Positions 1-11,293 of a stretch of DNA of 64,000 nucleotides are shown here, piece by piece (the first letter of the stretch is position 1; the number at the start of each line of letters is the position of its first letter). The notes under the pieces were generated by a model. It was not told the DNA's origin and did no database searches. It saw nothing but the letters and a program-made list of their open reading frames with translations. This stretch comes from Triglochin maritima (Eukaryota > Streptophyta > Magnoliopsida > Alismatales > Juncaginaceae), in the NCBI GenBank assembly GCA_963682175.1, contig OY821772.1, positions 18,964,743 through 19,028,742 of the forward strand, given 5' to 3'. A program made the translations under genes and the position numbers.

Positions 1-130
1 GGAACCTAAGTACCTGCAAGCACCCCATTAACAAATGCCTGAGTTTTTAATTAAGAAAACCCAATATGCCCCAGTCTAAAGAGAATTTTACCGAAGAATG
101 CATGCAGTCTAACAAAGACGAAAGCATCAG

Positions 131-366
131 AAACAGAACAGAAAAGCATCAAATGCAACAGAAGGCTACAACTCCATATGCCGTGCCAGACGGGTAATAC
201 CCACAAAAATCCCTCCAAGGGAACTAGAATACCAGCCGTGTTGGTCGGAAACAAACAGAAAAAGCATCAAATGCAACAAAAGGCTACGACTCCATAAGCC
301 GTGCCGGTCGGGCTCACCCGAACCCATTCCTCGAAAGGAACTAGAACACCAGCCTCGCTGGTCATA
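131..366. repeat. Tandem duplication (about 118 bp x 2) inside repeat J
   Basis: Two adjacent diverged units (131-248 and 249-366) each contain an 'agcatcaaatgcaac' block, a 'gctac-actccat' block, 'gccgtgcc', and an 'aaggaactagaa' block. The same duplication is present in the second copy of J at about 34991-35231, so it predates the split of the two copies. Confidence 0.65.
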
Positions 367-523
367 GGCGGTCACTCGACAGTGACCCACAGCTCGGCAC
401 AAAGCGGTGCGCCGGATAAGTTTCTCAATTCACGGCAAGTGGCCTACATGGTGTCATCACGAATTTCGAAACACCTACCCTGAGACAGAATGGCAGCGCG
501 CATGCCCAGGACTTATCTTACGC

Positions 524-526
<3 letters not shown>

Positions 527-557
<31 letters not shown>
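527..557. repeat. Poly-C homopolymer, about 31 bases
   Basis: An uninterrupted run of C occurs where the second J copy (near 35390-35400) has only a short mixed 'ggcctccc'. Length may be unreliable because homopolymers are prone to sequencing error. Confidence 0.8.
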
Positions 558-2983
558 ACGTGAAGGTCTTATGTGAATGGCCTTTGAAGCTAGAGGACCC
601 ACTCATGTCCTGTCGGCCCAGAAAATAGAACGTGCCCAAAATTAATCATCAATTTAAATGCAATGCAAGCTATCTATAGGTCTACTTATCTATATAGCCA
701 CACCAATCAGAATGAGCACAACAGGAGGGGTATACAAATTCCTCCTCTCGGCTCCAGAGTAGACAAAATATCATAATTCAATCACCCACCAATGGGATCC
801 AGAAGCAACCAACATCCACAACGGAGACATATCAAAAGCATAAAAAACAACATATGTCATCTACGGGTCATGCATAAAGGTTATGGGGAACATTACCTAA
901 TGGGTACATGCAACTACCAATCATCACATCAGATTAGAAACATGCATACAAAGGCAAGCAATAACAAGCATCATAGTAAAAGAGGTCGATTATTAAGACA
1001 TAACGATATTCATACTATATGATCTCTAAATTTCGGAACACATAATTGACGGTTAGCAAATTTCGGAGCTAGTTCAGACATGATAATGTGCATGCATCAG
1101 GTTAAGACAATAATATATATAACATGATACAACATGTGTATCAAATAGAATTCTGATTATTCTATACAAGTCATCATGCATGCATAGATATCGACATACA
1201 CACACAACTAGATGACATGATGATTTATGAGTGCAATTTCATGGCCTACGCGCATGCATACATTTCAATATGAACATTAACCTTAGAGATCCAGTATTGT
1301 ATTAGCAACATGTCAGACCTTGTACATTCAGATTACATGCAAGAAGTCATAGTCAAAAAACACATGCATCTTATATGTCACATTAGTAACATCACCCTAT
1401 ATCGCATGTAGCGAATGAACACATTACTGAATGATCAATAAACTCATGCATGCATATCTGATAACATTACATTCATTCAAGCATAACATATATCTCAACA
1501 TACAAAATTCAGAGCACACATGTAACATATACAATACAAGCATTCACTAACAAATCATCAACTTGCATAAAATCGTTAATTCAGAGATCAGACCATGCAT
1601 GCAACCCCAAACCAGATGTAACCTTTCCCTTCCTGACCTCCCATATGACATCTCTGAGGGAGTAAAGCTTGACTGATTTGGTGCAAGAGGGCTGGTCAGA
1701 CCCAAGACCCGACAGGACACGCATGGACCAATCAAGCACTAGGATGGTCGCACATGCATCTCCTCGGTCTTGGACCTGCCCTGTCCATCTCACCACAGCC
1801 CCAGCCAGCCTTACCCTTCCCTTGAGCCTCTCTTCATGTGAAAAGGGTCCAGCCACCACCAGATTCCAGCCGCACCAGCAAGAAGTCCAGAACTAGAACC
1901 CACACCAACGAGAAACCATAGGTGGAGATGGGGTGCACCAGCCACCCTAGCTTTCCACCGGAGCCACCATGGCCCCTATGAGATGTCTGAATGGAGGTGG
2001 TCAGACCTCACCGGAGCTTGCCGGATCTCCGGCCTCCCTGTCTATCCACAGCCAGCCACCGTCTAGCGTATGCAACCATGCTCGCTAGAAGAGACCCGGT
2101 TGGTGGTGCAACCGTTACACCAGCAACCACTTGATGTTGGCTGGCCCCTCCAGCCTACATACCCTCCCATAAAACTTAACAAGGGATAGAAGCATACCAG
2201 ATTCGCCGGAATAGGACCTGAGCTTGCCAGAGATCAGCAACAAAAACCTCCTTCAAGTCGCAGACAAGGGTGCCCACTAGTTGCTTCTTCAAAATCTGCC
2301 AGAGATCAGCTAGTAGCTCGTCGGAGATGGTGGTGGTGGTGGCCTGAGGTGGTGGAGTGGTGAAGGGGAAGGAAAAAAGGTGGGGGTGTCTGGGCTAGGG
2401 TTGTGCTTTTGTCTCTAGGAAACTAACACAAAAGGAAAAGGGTGATTGCTAAATAATTCTTCATTAACACTTGCCTAAACACATGCACATCAAATATTGC
2501 ATCCAAATTCAGTTCTCCTCTTGCTGACTAGGATTCCACATCATCCTCCCCCAGCCCACAAGCTACGAGGAAATCAAATCAAAAGTGTAACTTACCAAAA
2601 TGCAACGCCAACATGTGCACCAAAATCTCCCCTTTATTCTCCCTTCCTTTTCCTTGCAAAATCAGATCTTCATTTGCTGACATGGAGCCACCTCACATGG
2701 CCACTCATCATGCCTCACACACCCCTAACAACTAGCCTAGCCGATTTACACAAACAACTCGCACCTGATTGACCCGATTGAGTGAATCGGTTACAAATTG
2801 CCTGATGAATCGCACCCGCTTGCGAGTCGATTTGACTCGTCCAAAAAGGAAACTTTTCCCCGAAAGGAATCTTTCCCGAAACAAAGCATAACATCACAAT
2901 AATACATAAAGCATAAAGATAACACATAAATAAGTATAAGGATGAAATAGACTTAATAGTGTAGTAGGAGAGCGGTTCTTACA

Positions 2984-3990
2984 GTCTCTCTCGTATATAG
3001 AGCAAATGGAAGTGTGAGAGTTATGTAAATAAGGTGTATGGACCTCTATTTATAAACTCCTAGAGAGATATAGCCATTGGGGATGAATTGGTTAAGTTGT
3101 GTGAGGAACACACAAAACAGAAACTTAGGATCAACAATTCTATCCCTCAACGATCGACGAAGATTAGTCGACCATTTCTTTAAGAATAAAGAAACATTCG
3201 AAAAAACTAGAGAATAGTTGAACCAATTAGGCTATGACTTATGTCATCGATCGAACTAGGACTAGGGTCGGTCAACTGATCTAGGGGTTTCAGCCATGGT
3301 AATTTATAATCGGTCGAACGAAAGGTGGGATAAACGTTTCGACTGAAAACAAGAAGTTTTAGGCACAAGAATAGTCTTCATCAAGTCGACAATTATAAGG
3401 TCAACGTTTGATTGGTGGCCAATTGTATTTTAAGGGTTAGGTAAGTTTATGCGAATACGACCGTTGTATATTACGACAAGGTTATTGGTCATTAAAAAAA
3501 TACAGAAATGGTCGATCGAAAGGTCAAAGGCAGTCAACCTGTAGAACTGGGAAACGTCACTTAGAGTGTCTAATATAATCGGTCGTACAGAGAATTGGTT
3601 CCGGTCGATCGATTGGCACAAGAAGTCTACGTTTGGTTTAAGTGATTTTTCGGCTAAGGTTTAGGTGATCTATTAAAGTCTAATTTATGTGAAATTTTGT
3701 GTGTGAGTTCCAGAAGGAACCTAGTGTGTATGTGATCAAGTTTTAACTCTTGTATGCTCAAGTTTACACAAGTTCCTAAGACTCAAAATAAAGTAAAATT
3801 ACAAGTCTTCCAATAGCTTTGATAATATATATTGACTTCATTCCATTCTTCTTGAGTCTTAATCACCCGTAGATGTTAGCACAATACAATATATGTTCTA
3901 TGCATTATGTATGCTACACTACATTTGATTGTGATTAAGATTAGGTTGATTAACTCATCAAAACACTGATTAACACAAAAAAACCAACAG
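2984..3990 (-). repeat. TGTTGG-type LTR fragment (E family), truncated
   Basis: Read on the minus strand, this begins TGTTGGTTTTTTTGTGTTAA at 3990. It matches the start, middle and TATA region of the plus-strand copy at 32830-34306. A TATAAATA box lies at 3047-3054 (minus), with a cluster of GGTCGACC-like palindromes upstream at about 3120-3680. It stops at 2983/2984 exactly where repeat J1 ends, so J1 probably interrupts it. The remaining third of the LTR would then lie left of the window. The TGTTGG start resembles Ty1/copia LTRs; this is inference. Confidence 0.6.
3047..3054 (-). promoter_or_regulatory. TATA box of the minus-strand E-type LTR
   Basis: TATAAATA on the minus strand sits in the block 'ttataaatagaggt', which is shared with the plus-strand E copy (33755-33762). 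It lies just downstream of the palindrome cluster in LTR sense. Confidence 0.5.
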
Positions 3991-6310
3991 TTAAGACCAA
4001 TTTTGTGGATTCTCAAGTATGCAATAAGCACCTAGTGTGGCCATTAAAGCATCAATCAAACCTAAGCATAACCTTAGTTCATTAAAGCAACATAAACCAA
4101 ATCAAGCAACCATTCATTTCAAGTCAATTCCATCATCAAATAGAACCCATCACAAGCAACATGTCAAAAATAGATCTAGCATGAAACAAGTACCTAGTGT
4201 GGCTATTATCTCATCTAAAGCAAGATTAACGTGCTACAAGTTTTAAATATAACATTAAGCACATGAAATGACACAAACTTAGGACCCCCATCATACACTT
4301 CACCATCAACTACATTGCCTCCACCCCAAATGGGGTGGATCTACTCACTAATCATCACTACAAACATGGAAATGAAGAGATTTAAACTAAACATGGCATA
4401 AAATTCTAAGTAGAAAACTAACGAACAAAATTAAAAACTAATTGGATAGAAAGAAAGTTAATGACATTAGGAACATGAATCTGACCTTATATTAAACAAA
4501 ATGAGAGATTACAACCTTCATCCACCTTCCTCTACTTGCAGCCGAATTGGGTAAAAACAAACCTATTATAATGGTGGAAGTGCAGAAGTAGTGGAAAGGA
4601 AGAAGAAACCATGATATTTATAGAAGAAAGTATGGTGTTGATGATTCTCCCAGAATCAACTTGAACACAATGCATTAGGATATCTAGTACACTGATTTTA
4701 GGTCCTATCTCAAGTCGTTAGGATGCACCTCGGTTTCCCTCGGGAGGAGAGTAATCATGGGGTTTAGTACTCAAACAAATAAAGAAGTCAATTTGAACCT
4801 TATGAGTCCAAGATATCGTGCCTGTTAGTATAACAAAATTTGTTGAAGTTGCCCATAGTGAAAACTGAGTTAGAAATTTTGGATTTTTTTCAACACAAAA
4901 GGAAGCTTGCATATAGTTAAACTGATTTTCCTAGTTAGCGATCATCCCAACATACTTTTCTGAGGTTCAGTTTTTGAGTTTTAGGTGAGAATTTCAGCTT
5001 GTAACTTTCGTGTTATAGGACATCAACTAGAACCATTATTTTGTAATGGCCGGTGATTACTAGAGACAATGCTAAGTGAGGACATGTTCTTGGAGTTAGC
5101 TCTCCCTCGCGGGATCACGACTGTCCATTGTAGTGTGTCGCTCATGGCAGACGGGGCATGATGACTTGACGTCATCCTCACCTTCCTCCGGCTTATCATC
5201 GGCAGTATGTTCAGGTTTTCAAACACAATGGTAGGAACTAAACACGAGTATTGCACTCCTTGTGGGACTTAACCCAACACCTTTGTATATGAGCTGGTGA
5301 CAGCCATCCACCACCCATGTCTGCATTCCCGAATGCACCCTGCTCTTCCAGATAAAGGCAAAAGAGTCAAAACAAAAACAATGTTTCTATATTTACCATT
5401 TACCTTCCAACTCACATCTTCTAAAGTATAAAAAAAATAGAGACCATAGCCATTTTGAATCAAACTATTTATTTTTGTAGTTGAGCTTGAAGTTTTTTAA
5501 AATCCCTCTTTTTTCTGATCTACATCCTCCACCACCACAAATCCGGTGAGATTGAGCCATGCTACAATTTTTATTTATGGGGAGAACCCTAGTACTTCCT
5601 TCCATGAAACAACTTTCAAAATTCTTTTTCCCTTTTGGAAGATACAAGATTGATTCCGTAATTGCCTCAATTAACTTCCTTATTTACCACTCCGAAACAT
5701 GAGTATTGAAGTTTGAGTTTACATGTTCACTAGTCCATTATGGTCCAAATTTGATCTTCACTAGTCCATTATGGTCTTCAAAACTTGATTTACATGTTCA
5801 ATTTTCAATTACCCATTTTCTCGATTTTCCGTTTCTGATCCAATTTGGATCGATCTGATTCAATATAGTTTTTCAGACCATTGTAAAATGCTACCTTTTA
5901 GTAATGATGACATCCTTTAAGTTTTTTAGTGTACATATGAATTAAAATTTAATTGATAAAATTAGGTAAATCAAACATAATTAAGAAACAAATATAACAA
6001 ATGTACACGTCATATAACTTGTATAATAGTATTCCACTATGACAATTTCAAACAAATCTTAATTTATCATATTTAGTATTAAATTTAATTTCATATATAG
6101 GTGAAAATATAACATTAACTTCGGTCTTCAGCCCAACCTCTTTGTTTGGTCATACATTTACCATGTTCATGAGTAAATTTTGTAGCCCAATTTATAAATA
6201 ACATCTTACAGGGTTTATATTGTGAATTTTATAACACGATTCTCAAATTAATAACATGTAATCATAGCCAACATGGCTATCATGCACTCATAATCCAATT
6301 GAGCCTTAAC
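3991..6310. other. Unassigned AT-rich sequence with old LTR debris
   Basis: No gene is supported. About 4030-4790 carries degraded F-type material: the CCACCCC hairpin at 4321-4338, and near 4720-4760 the reverse complement of the conserved 'ggtgcatcctaacgact' block of the F interior (compare about 27980). From 4790 to 6310 I see only short scattered frames without family resemblance and long AT-rich stretches. Confidence 0.45.
4321..4338. other. CCACCCC/GGGGTGG hairpin, oldest copy
   Basis: A perfect 7-bp stem with a 4-base AAAT loop is followed by 'atctactcac'. The same structure and flanking 'actactcac' recur in every F-type LTR in the window. Confidence 0.6.
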
Positions 6311-6919
6311 TACGGGTGCAACGGCTCCGATACGGATTGAATATGGATGTTACTGTATCCATATTCGTTTTGATTTGCAAAAATGGATACATATCGTCTC
6401 GGATATGAAAATACATATCGATATCATTGAAAAACAGATATGAATATTAAACAACTATTTTATAAACGGATACCAATAAAAAAAATCAAATCTTTACGAT
6501 GTGCATATATAATAAAATGAGTTTATATCATGACAGATCACATAAATTTTTACCAATTAATTTGATAAAACTATATATTAGCTTAGGAATGTAACACGAT
6601 TTATATGTAGTAGTAAAGAATTTTGAGTAAAAGTGAAAAATAACCATGAATAAATCACTAATTTTAACATATATAGGTAAAACATTATATAAATTATGTG
6701 GATATCCATATTCATATTTGTATCCTACCGATATATGCATATTTGTATCCACCAAAATTTAATATTTCATATCCGTATCCATATTCGTAGCCATAAAAAA
6801 TTGAAAACAGATATTAGTATCCATATGCATATTTGTCTAGACATGGAAAAATGATATCCATATCCTTAAATAATGGATACAGACTATCTGCTGATGCTCC
6901 ATATCTGTTGGCACTCGTA
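6311..6919. mobile_element. hAT-like MITE, about 609 bp
   Basis: The left end TACGGGTGCAACGG and the inverted right end (TACGAGTGCCAACAG on the other strand) form an imperfect terminal inverted repeat of about 14 bp. They are flanked by 8-bp candidate target duplications GCCTTAAC (6303-6310) and ACCCTAAC (6920-6927), 6 of 8 identical. The TAxGGGTGCAAACGG style of end and the 8-bp duplication are typical of plant hAT elements (known). The interior is rich in degenerate GGATAT/ATATCC motifs on both strands and has no transposase, so it would be non-autonomous. Confidence 0.6.
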
Positions 6920-7135
6920 ACCCTAACACAATATTTATGTAAATTTACATGATATGCTATCAAACAAATCCTTACATATGTTATTGTTGTACAAGCTTTA
7001 CTCTGCTCTATTTATTTATCAGACTCACCGTATCACACTTTCCTCTAGACAATCGGAAAGAGAATGAGCCATAGAATTCACGAGTCCTCTATTCAAAATC
7101 ACGATCTTACTCAGAGAGAAATTCTTAAAACAATC

Positions 7136-7368
7136 TGTTAAGAAACATACCAAACAAAGAACAACCAGCCTGGCTCAGAAGATCTCCTCATCATCGCCTC
7201 CATCTATAAATGCAACCCAATGACATGCAATCTCGGACTACATCTTTGGCAAGTCCCAACGGCTACATCCAACTTCATGTGAAATATATAAATCACATTT
7301 GTAACCCTAAATTACAATATATACAATACAACAAAAACCTTAATCTTATCTCTGTATCAAATTTTTCA
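7136..7368 (+). repeat. 5' LTR of element B
   Basis: It starts TGTTAAGAAACATACC and ends TTTTTCA, and matches 21799-22032 along its length with scattered differences (for example the internal 'cttcatgtgaaatat' versus 'cttcatgtacaatat'). Confidence 0.9.
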
Positions 7369-7380
7369 TGGTAACAGAGC
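7369..7380 (+). other. Primer-binding site of element B
   Basis: TGGTAACAGAGC directly follows the 5' LTR. It is close to the TGGTATCAGAGC initiator-Met tRNA site used by most plant copia elements, with one difference. Confidence 0.75.
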
Positions 7381-7399
7381 AACGATTCTGAGAAGAAAA

Positions 7400-7606
7400 A
7401 TGACATCTACCACAGGCTTCCCAAAAGCTCATCACCGGTCTCTGCCTCTCTTAATGGGTTGAAGGCCAATCGAGGCAACCATCCTCCCAAAGTTACACCA
7501 TCGGTCTCTATATTTCTTGGGGGTTGAAGGCCAATCTAGCCAACCATCCTCCTCCCAGAAAACTTACATCGGCATGTCAGATCCGAAGGTGAACGCACCC
7601 TGCCTC
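7400..7606 (+). pseudogene. Element B gag, 5' fragment left of insertion A
   Basis: An ATG at 7400 opens a frame that is in phase, across the insertion, with the gag sequence resuming at 17618. It carries an internal stop after about 20 codons. Positions 7428-7490 and 7498-7556 are a partial tandem duplication ('ggtctct...ggttgaaggccaatc...aaccatcctcc'). Element A sits after the codons for about K-V-N-A-P-C-L; bases 7602-7606 (GCCTC) are the target site duplicated at 17618. Confidence 0.65.
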
Positions 7607-8779
7607 TGAAGGGAATGTATTCTAAAAGTTTTACTTTTAAATGCCAATTATTATGAATTGAATGAGAAATCATTTTGTTCCTTGTTTATGTTATTCGTCT
7701 TTTAGAAGTGTTAAGGAAGAGACTCCAGGTCCTTAACCGTAGAGCTCTAAAAGATATTTGTTTACATAAAACAAAAGATATTCACAATCATGGTAATTAA
7801 CATGGGACATCAATTACCGAGTTATGATTGTCGTGTTGGTCATAGATCATTGTAGCTTTACAAGTGAGTGACAACACGGGTACACAAAAGAGGAAAATAT
7901 TACTTTTGTATACTGAATAGACCTAATAAGTAAAACATTATAGAATTGTGTTTTCTGTGTCACTAATGTTTTACTGTGTCTTTGGTCCTTTGATATGAGA
8001 CTTATATCCGATTACTTAAGAATTGCGTAATTAGACTAGTGTCTTGAGCTATCGATGAGTGTAGTGTAAAGGCATTGGTTGGTTAAGTATGACTTTTGTT
8101 GGAGAAGATAGTTAGTCAAAAGATTATCATTGCCCCTCTTAATTGAGTGATGATATTAGTGGTACCTTTGATAAAGCAAAGTTATAATGTGCACAATGTG
8201 ATTTGAGTTAAGTCACATATTTATAACTAGCTTAAAGAGATCAAGAAATGAATACTAATACAAAGATGACACAATACAACTTTGTGTGTATTCTTAATAT
8301 CATGAGGCAAGGGACGGACATAAGTGGTGCACTCCATCACTAAATGGATCGGGTTTTGGTTCGAGTGGAATTAAGACATCTAACTAATTGGGAGCTATAA
8401 TGTGTAGCTAGATACCGCTTATAACTTGTGATATTAAGTTCTTAATATCACTGCCAACTTAGTCTAGATCCTCCCATAGGTCACACCGCAAAAAACCAAG
8501 AAACAAGAAGCTTGATTTTTGGTTCATATGATGTGTCGGGTTTCTTATAGAAAATATGACACATGTGGTGAACGAGTAAAATCAATTATGTTGTATATAA
8601 CATGATTAGAATCATGATAAATTCATTTGAGATGTATATATTATGGGGTGCAATAATTTATTATTGCATAGGATAATATATTGCATAAGTTGTGAATTTG
8701 TTAAAACCCCTAAAGTTCAAATTTGGTTGGAAATAAATCCAAAATTTGAAAAGGCAAAATCGGGTAGAAGTTCGGTAAT

Positions 8780-9075
8780 CCATTATGGTTCGGCCGACCG
8801 AAGGATCTGTGGATCGGTCAACCGAACGTGGAACGGATGGTCAAGTTGATTGACCGAACTTGACCAAAGTGCCTGGAACTCTGGATCGGTGTACCGAACC
8901 AGAAACGGTCGACCGAACAATGTCCAGTTCCGATATTTTCGGTTAACCGAATGGCACTCGACCAAAGACGCGAATTCGTCCGAACGGTTAAGAAGAATTT
9001 TTCTCCTTAAGAATCGGTCATCCGTCAAGTGCACGGAAATCCAAACATGACATATTCGGTTAACCGAATATGTCT
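8780..9075 (+). promoter_or_regulatory. Palindrome cluster in U3 of element A 5' LTR
   Basis: Short palindromes of the TTCGGTCGACCGAA and TTCGGTTAACCGAA type, some imperfect, recur every 20-60 bp between unrelated spacers. The last is a 26-bp perfect palindrome at 9049-9074 centred on TTAA. The cluster ends about 190 bp upstream of the TATA box, where LTR enhancers sit. It is repeated in the 3' LTR (about 16660-16955) and, diverged, in C and D. A regulatory role is inference. Confidence 0.6.
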
Positions 9076-9267
9076 CGGCAGACCGAGTCCCGATCGATTT
9101 CCTGCCTTTGATAATTAAGAGATTAATTTGATCAATGGTTGGATTAGCTCCAAACTTGGTCAAACGTTTTGTAGGTGCATATAATGCATTTTGGAATTAG
9201 TTTATGAGAGAAAATGTCAAGAGAACATGGCTTTCGAATAGCCATGATTAAGAGTAAGATTGGAGCC

Positions 9268-9275
9268 TATAAATA
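9268..9275 (+). promoter_or_regulatory. TATA box, element A 5' LTR
   Basis: TATAAATA occurs in the context GAGCCTATAAATAGG. The same context is at 17147-17154 in the 3' LTR and, on the minus strand, at 50106-50113 and 42274-42281 in C and 36499-36506 in D. Confidence 0.7.
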
Positions 9276-9739
9276 GGTCCTTATTCTCATTAATTGACAC
9301 ACATGTTTTTGCTAATTCTTTTCTCTCCTAATTCACCACAAAAGCCACGAAAATTATCTTAAATTTCTAAGTCTTTGGAAGGAGAAATCTCAGAGATTAA
9401 GGAAGGGGTTTGTAGCTAGATTCTAAGCTTGTTTGGAGATTGATTGGCTAGCTCTTTTCTCTCCAACCTTGTTTAGGGTTTCGGTGAACACTCGGAGGCA
9501 TCCGGCGCAACGAGAAGCGGCAATAGTCTTCCTCAACGTCTCTGGAACATCAAGAAGTTTTAGAGAACTTCTAGGTATGAATTTCGGAGTCCCTTGTGTT
9601 TGTTTTAATAAGTTTTGAAACTAGTTATTAAAACAAATTGATGCATGCATGAAATAAATCGTAGAAAATTGTAATTGATCCTTATTATGCATAAAAATTC
9701 GAAAAATATATATGCACAATTAAACATGAAATCCTACAG

Positions 9740-9751
9740 TGGTATCAGAGC
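9740..9751 (+). other. Primer-binding site of element A
   Basis: TGGTATCAGAGC, one base after the LTR, is the standard complement of the initiator-Met tRNA 3' end in plant copia elements. Confidence 0.92.
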
Positions 9752-11293
9752 TAAGGGTTAAATTTTCTGATGATTTAAGGCTGTAAAAGAATTTAGTTTA
9801 CCATATAGGATTTAAACAATTCGGTTTAGCGGTTTTTCGGTCTATGAATGTTTTGTTGATATAATTCTCTATAATAATTCGTTTTAAATGTTTTAAGTAT
9901 TTTAAAACATGCCATGTAATTATTAGAATTAAGATTTAGACATTAGTCTAACTTACAATAATTTCGTTTTATAAAGAAATGATTATTTTGTTTGAGAATC
10001 AACAAAACCGAAAAACTGCGGTTCATCTTTCCATTGGCAATTGGATGGACAGCGGTTCAAAATTATTTTTTGAACTATGGATGGATGAAAAACGTTTTTA
10101 ATGGATTTCAAAATATTTTTCAAAGAATTGTTTGGGATTCTAGATGATTGATAAACTAGGTTGTATATTTTATAGCGATATTGCGTGCATGGATGCTCGA
10201 GTTGTTTTACAAGAATTGTGAGTTTATATGTTCCAAATCAGCAACTATGAATGTATGTGATAATTATTATACAGGGGCTTATTTATATGTAAAAGCCAAA
10301 ATTCTCTCTTTCCGTCTTTTAGATAATTGCATTTGCATATGAGAGGTTTTACATAGGACTTGCACTAGTCGGATTTTATCGAATGTGAGGAGCAGGTTTA
10401 TTTTCTGTAAAATCTACATCTCCGGTGCAAGAGGAAATCGCCGTTGTAGTGCATCAATCTAGGATCAAGGATCAAGGATCGAGGATCAAGGATCAGGGAT
10501 CGAGGATCAAGGATCACGGATCGAGGATCAAGGATCGAAGGGAACATATAAACTCACACGATGTGGATTGTGTGAATGGTTTAATTTCTGTTTTATAATC
10601 TTGCTATGCATGTGATGAATGTGTTGAATGTTAGGATGTGTATGAATAATAATATGCATGATAACCTAAAATTCTGAATCACATGTTAATATATGAAATT
10701 GTCCAACAAAAATTAAGAGTAATTTTCCTTCTTATTTCATCCACTAGCAGCAATTGATCGAGGGATACTCTGCTCGCCCACATCGGGAGATAGTTCCCTC
10801 CATCTTTGGGAATAGTGGGAGATATAATGGTTGTCTATTGTTGTGACACAATTGAATATATGAGGTGTGTTTCACCCTAGTGAACCCCAAGTATGTTTAG
10901 CTGTGAATACGATGGATAAACGTATCTCGTATCAAATGAAAATAAGTTTTCTTAACATTACCTAGAGCCCTCGTTCGGTTTTGGGAAAAAGTTTTTCTTA
11001 CGAGGATATGTCATATTCCCTCATAATTAAAACGACAAGAATCACAAGAGTTTGAAGATGCTAATATTGCTAAAATTCAAAAAGGTTGTGATTAGAAAGA
11101 GTTTTTCTTACCTTGATGTTGTGATGTATTCGATAGCCCTTAGCTAGTCTATATTACAATTGATAGGATCTTGGATTACTGCATTTACGGGAAAAATTTG
11201 ATTTGCAGTATTTACATTTATATTCGATATATATGTATGTGTTTTAAAACATAAAATTGGCATTAAAACCTGTATGATTTATTTTGTAGAAAA
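9752..11293 (+). other. Long untranslated leader of element A
   Basis: About 1.5 kb between primer site and gag start with no convincing coding region. It contains the GGATC minisatellite at 10461-10537. The corresponding leader of C (48143-49633, minus) is similar in length and sequence, so a long leader is a family trait. Confidence 0.75.
10461..10537 (+). repeat. 7-bp GGATC minisatellite, 11 units
   Basis: Eleven head-to-tail units of AGGATCA/AGGATCG with single-base variants. The same site in C (about 48890-48934, reverse strand) has only about six units, so the array has changed length since the copies separated. Confidence 0.85.

Larger units (their letters stand above)
1..2983. repeat. 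LTR-like repeat J, copy 1 (cut by window start)
   Basis: This is the longer-surviving right part of a repeat seen again at 34540-39622. Position 1 corresponds to about 34861 in the second copy. Matching blocks include the 'cctaagtacctgcaagcac' start, the GGTGGTGGTGG stretch near 2330 (near 39115 in copy 2), and the terminal block ending in CTTACA at 2983. Copy 2 begins TGTAACG and ends CTTACA, so termini TG...CA with TGTAA/TTACA inversion look like an LTR. No open coding region is convincing; the short frames here do not resemble known proteins. Family assignment (Ty3/gypsy-like by terminus style) is an inference. Strand is not determined. Confidence 0.6.
7607..9738 (+). repeat. 5' LTR of element A
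   Basis: TG...CA boundaries and near-identity to 15487-17617 define it. Its U3 contains the palindrome cluster at 8780-9075 and a TATAAATA at 9268-9275. Differences from the 3' LTR are scattered substitutions, for example 'gagactccaggtcc' here against 'taggctcttggtcc' at about 15597-15611. Confidence 0.95.

Noticed and set aside
9740..9751. tRNA gene at the primer sites
   Set aside because: Only the 12-base complement of a tRNA 3' end is present, with no cloverleaf.
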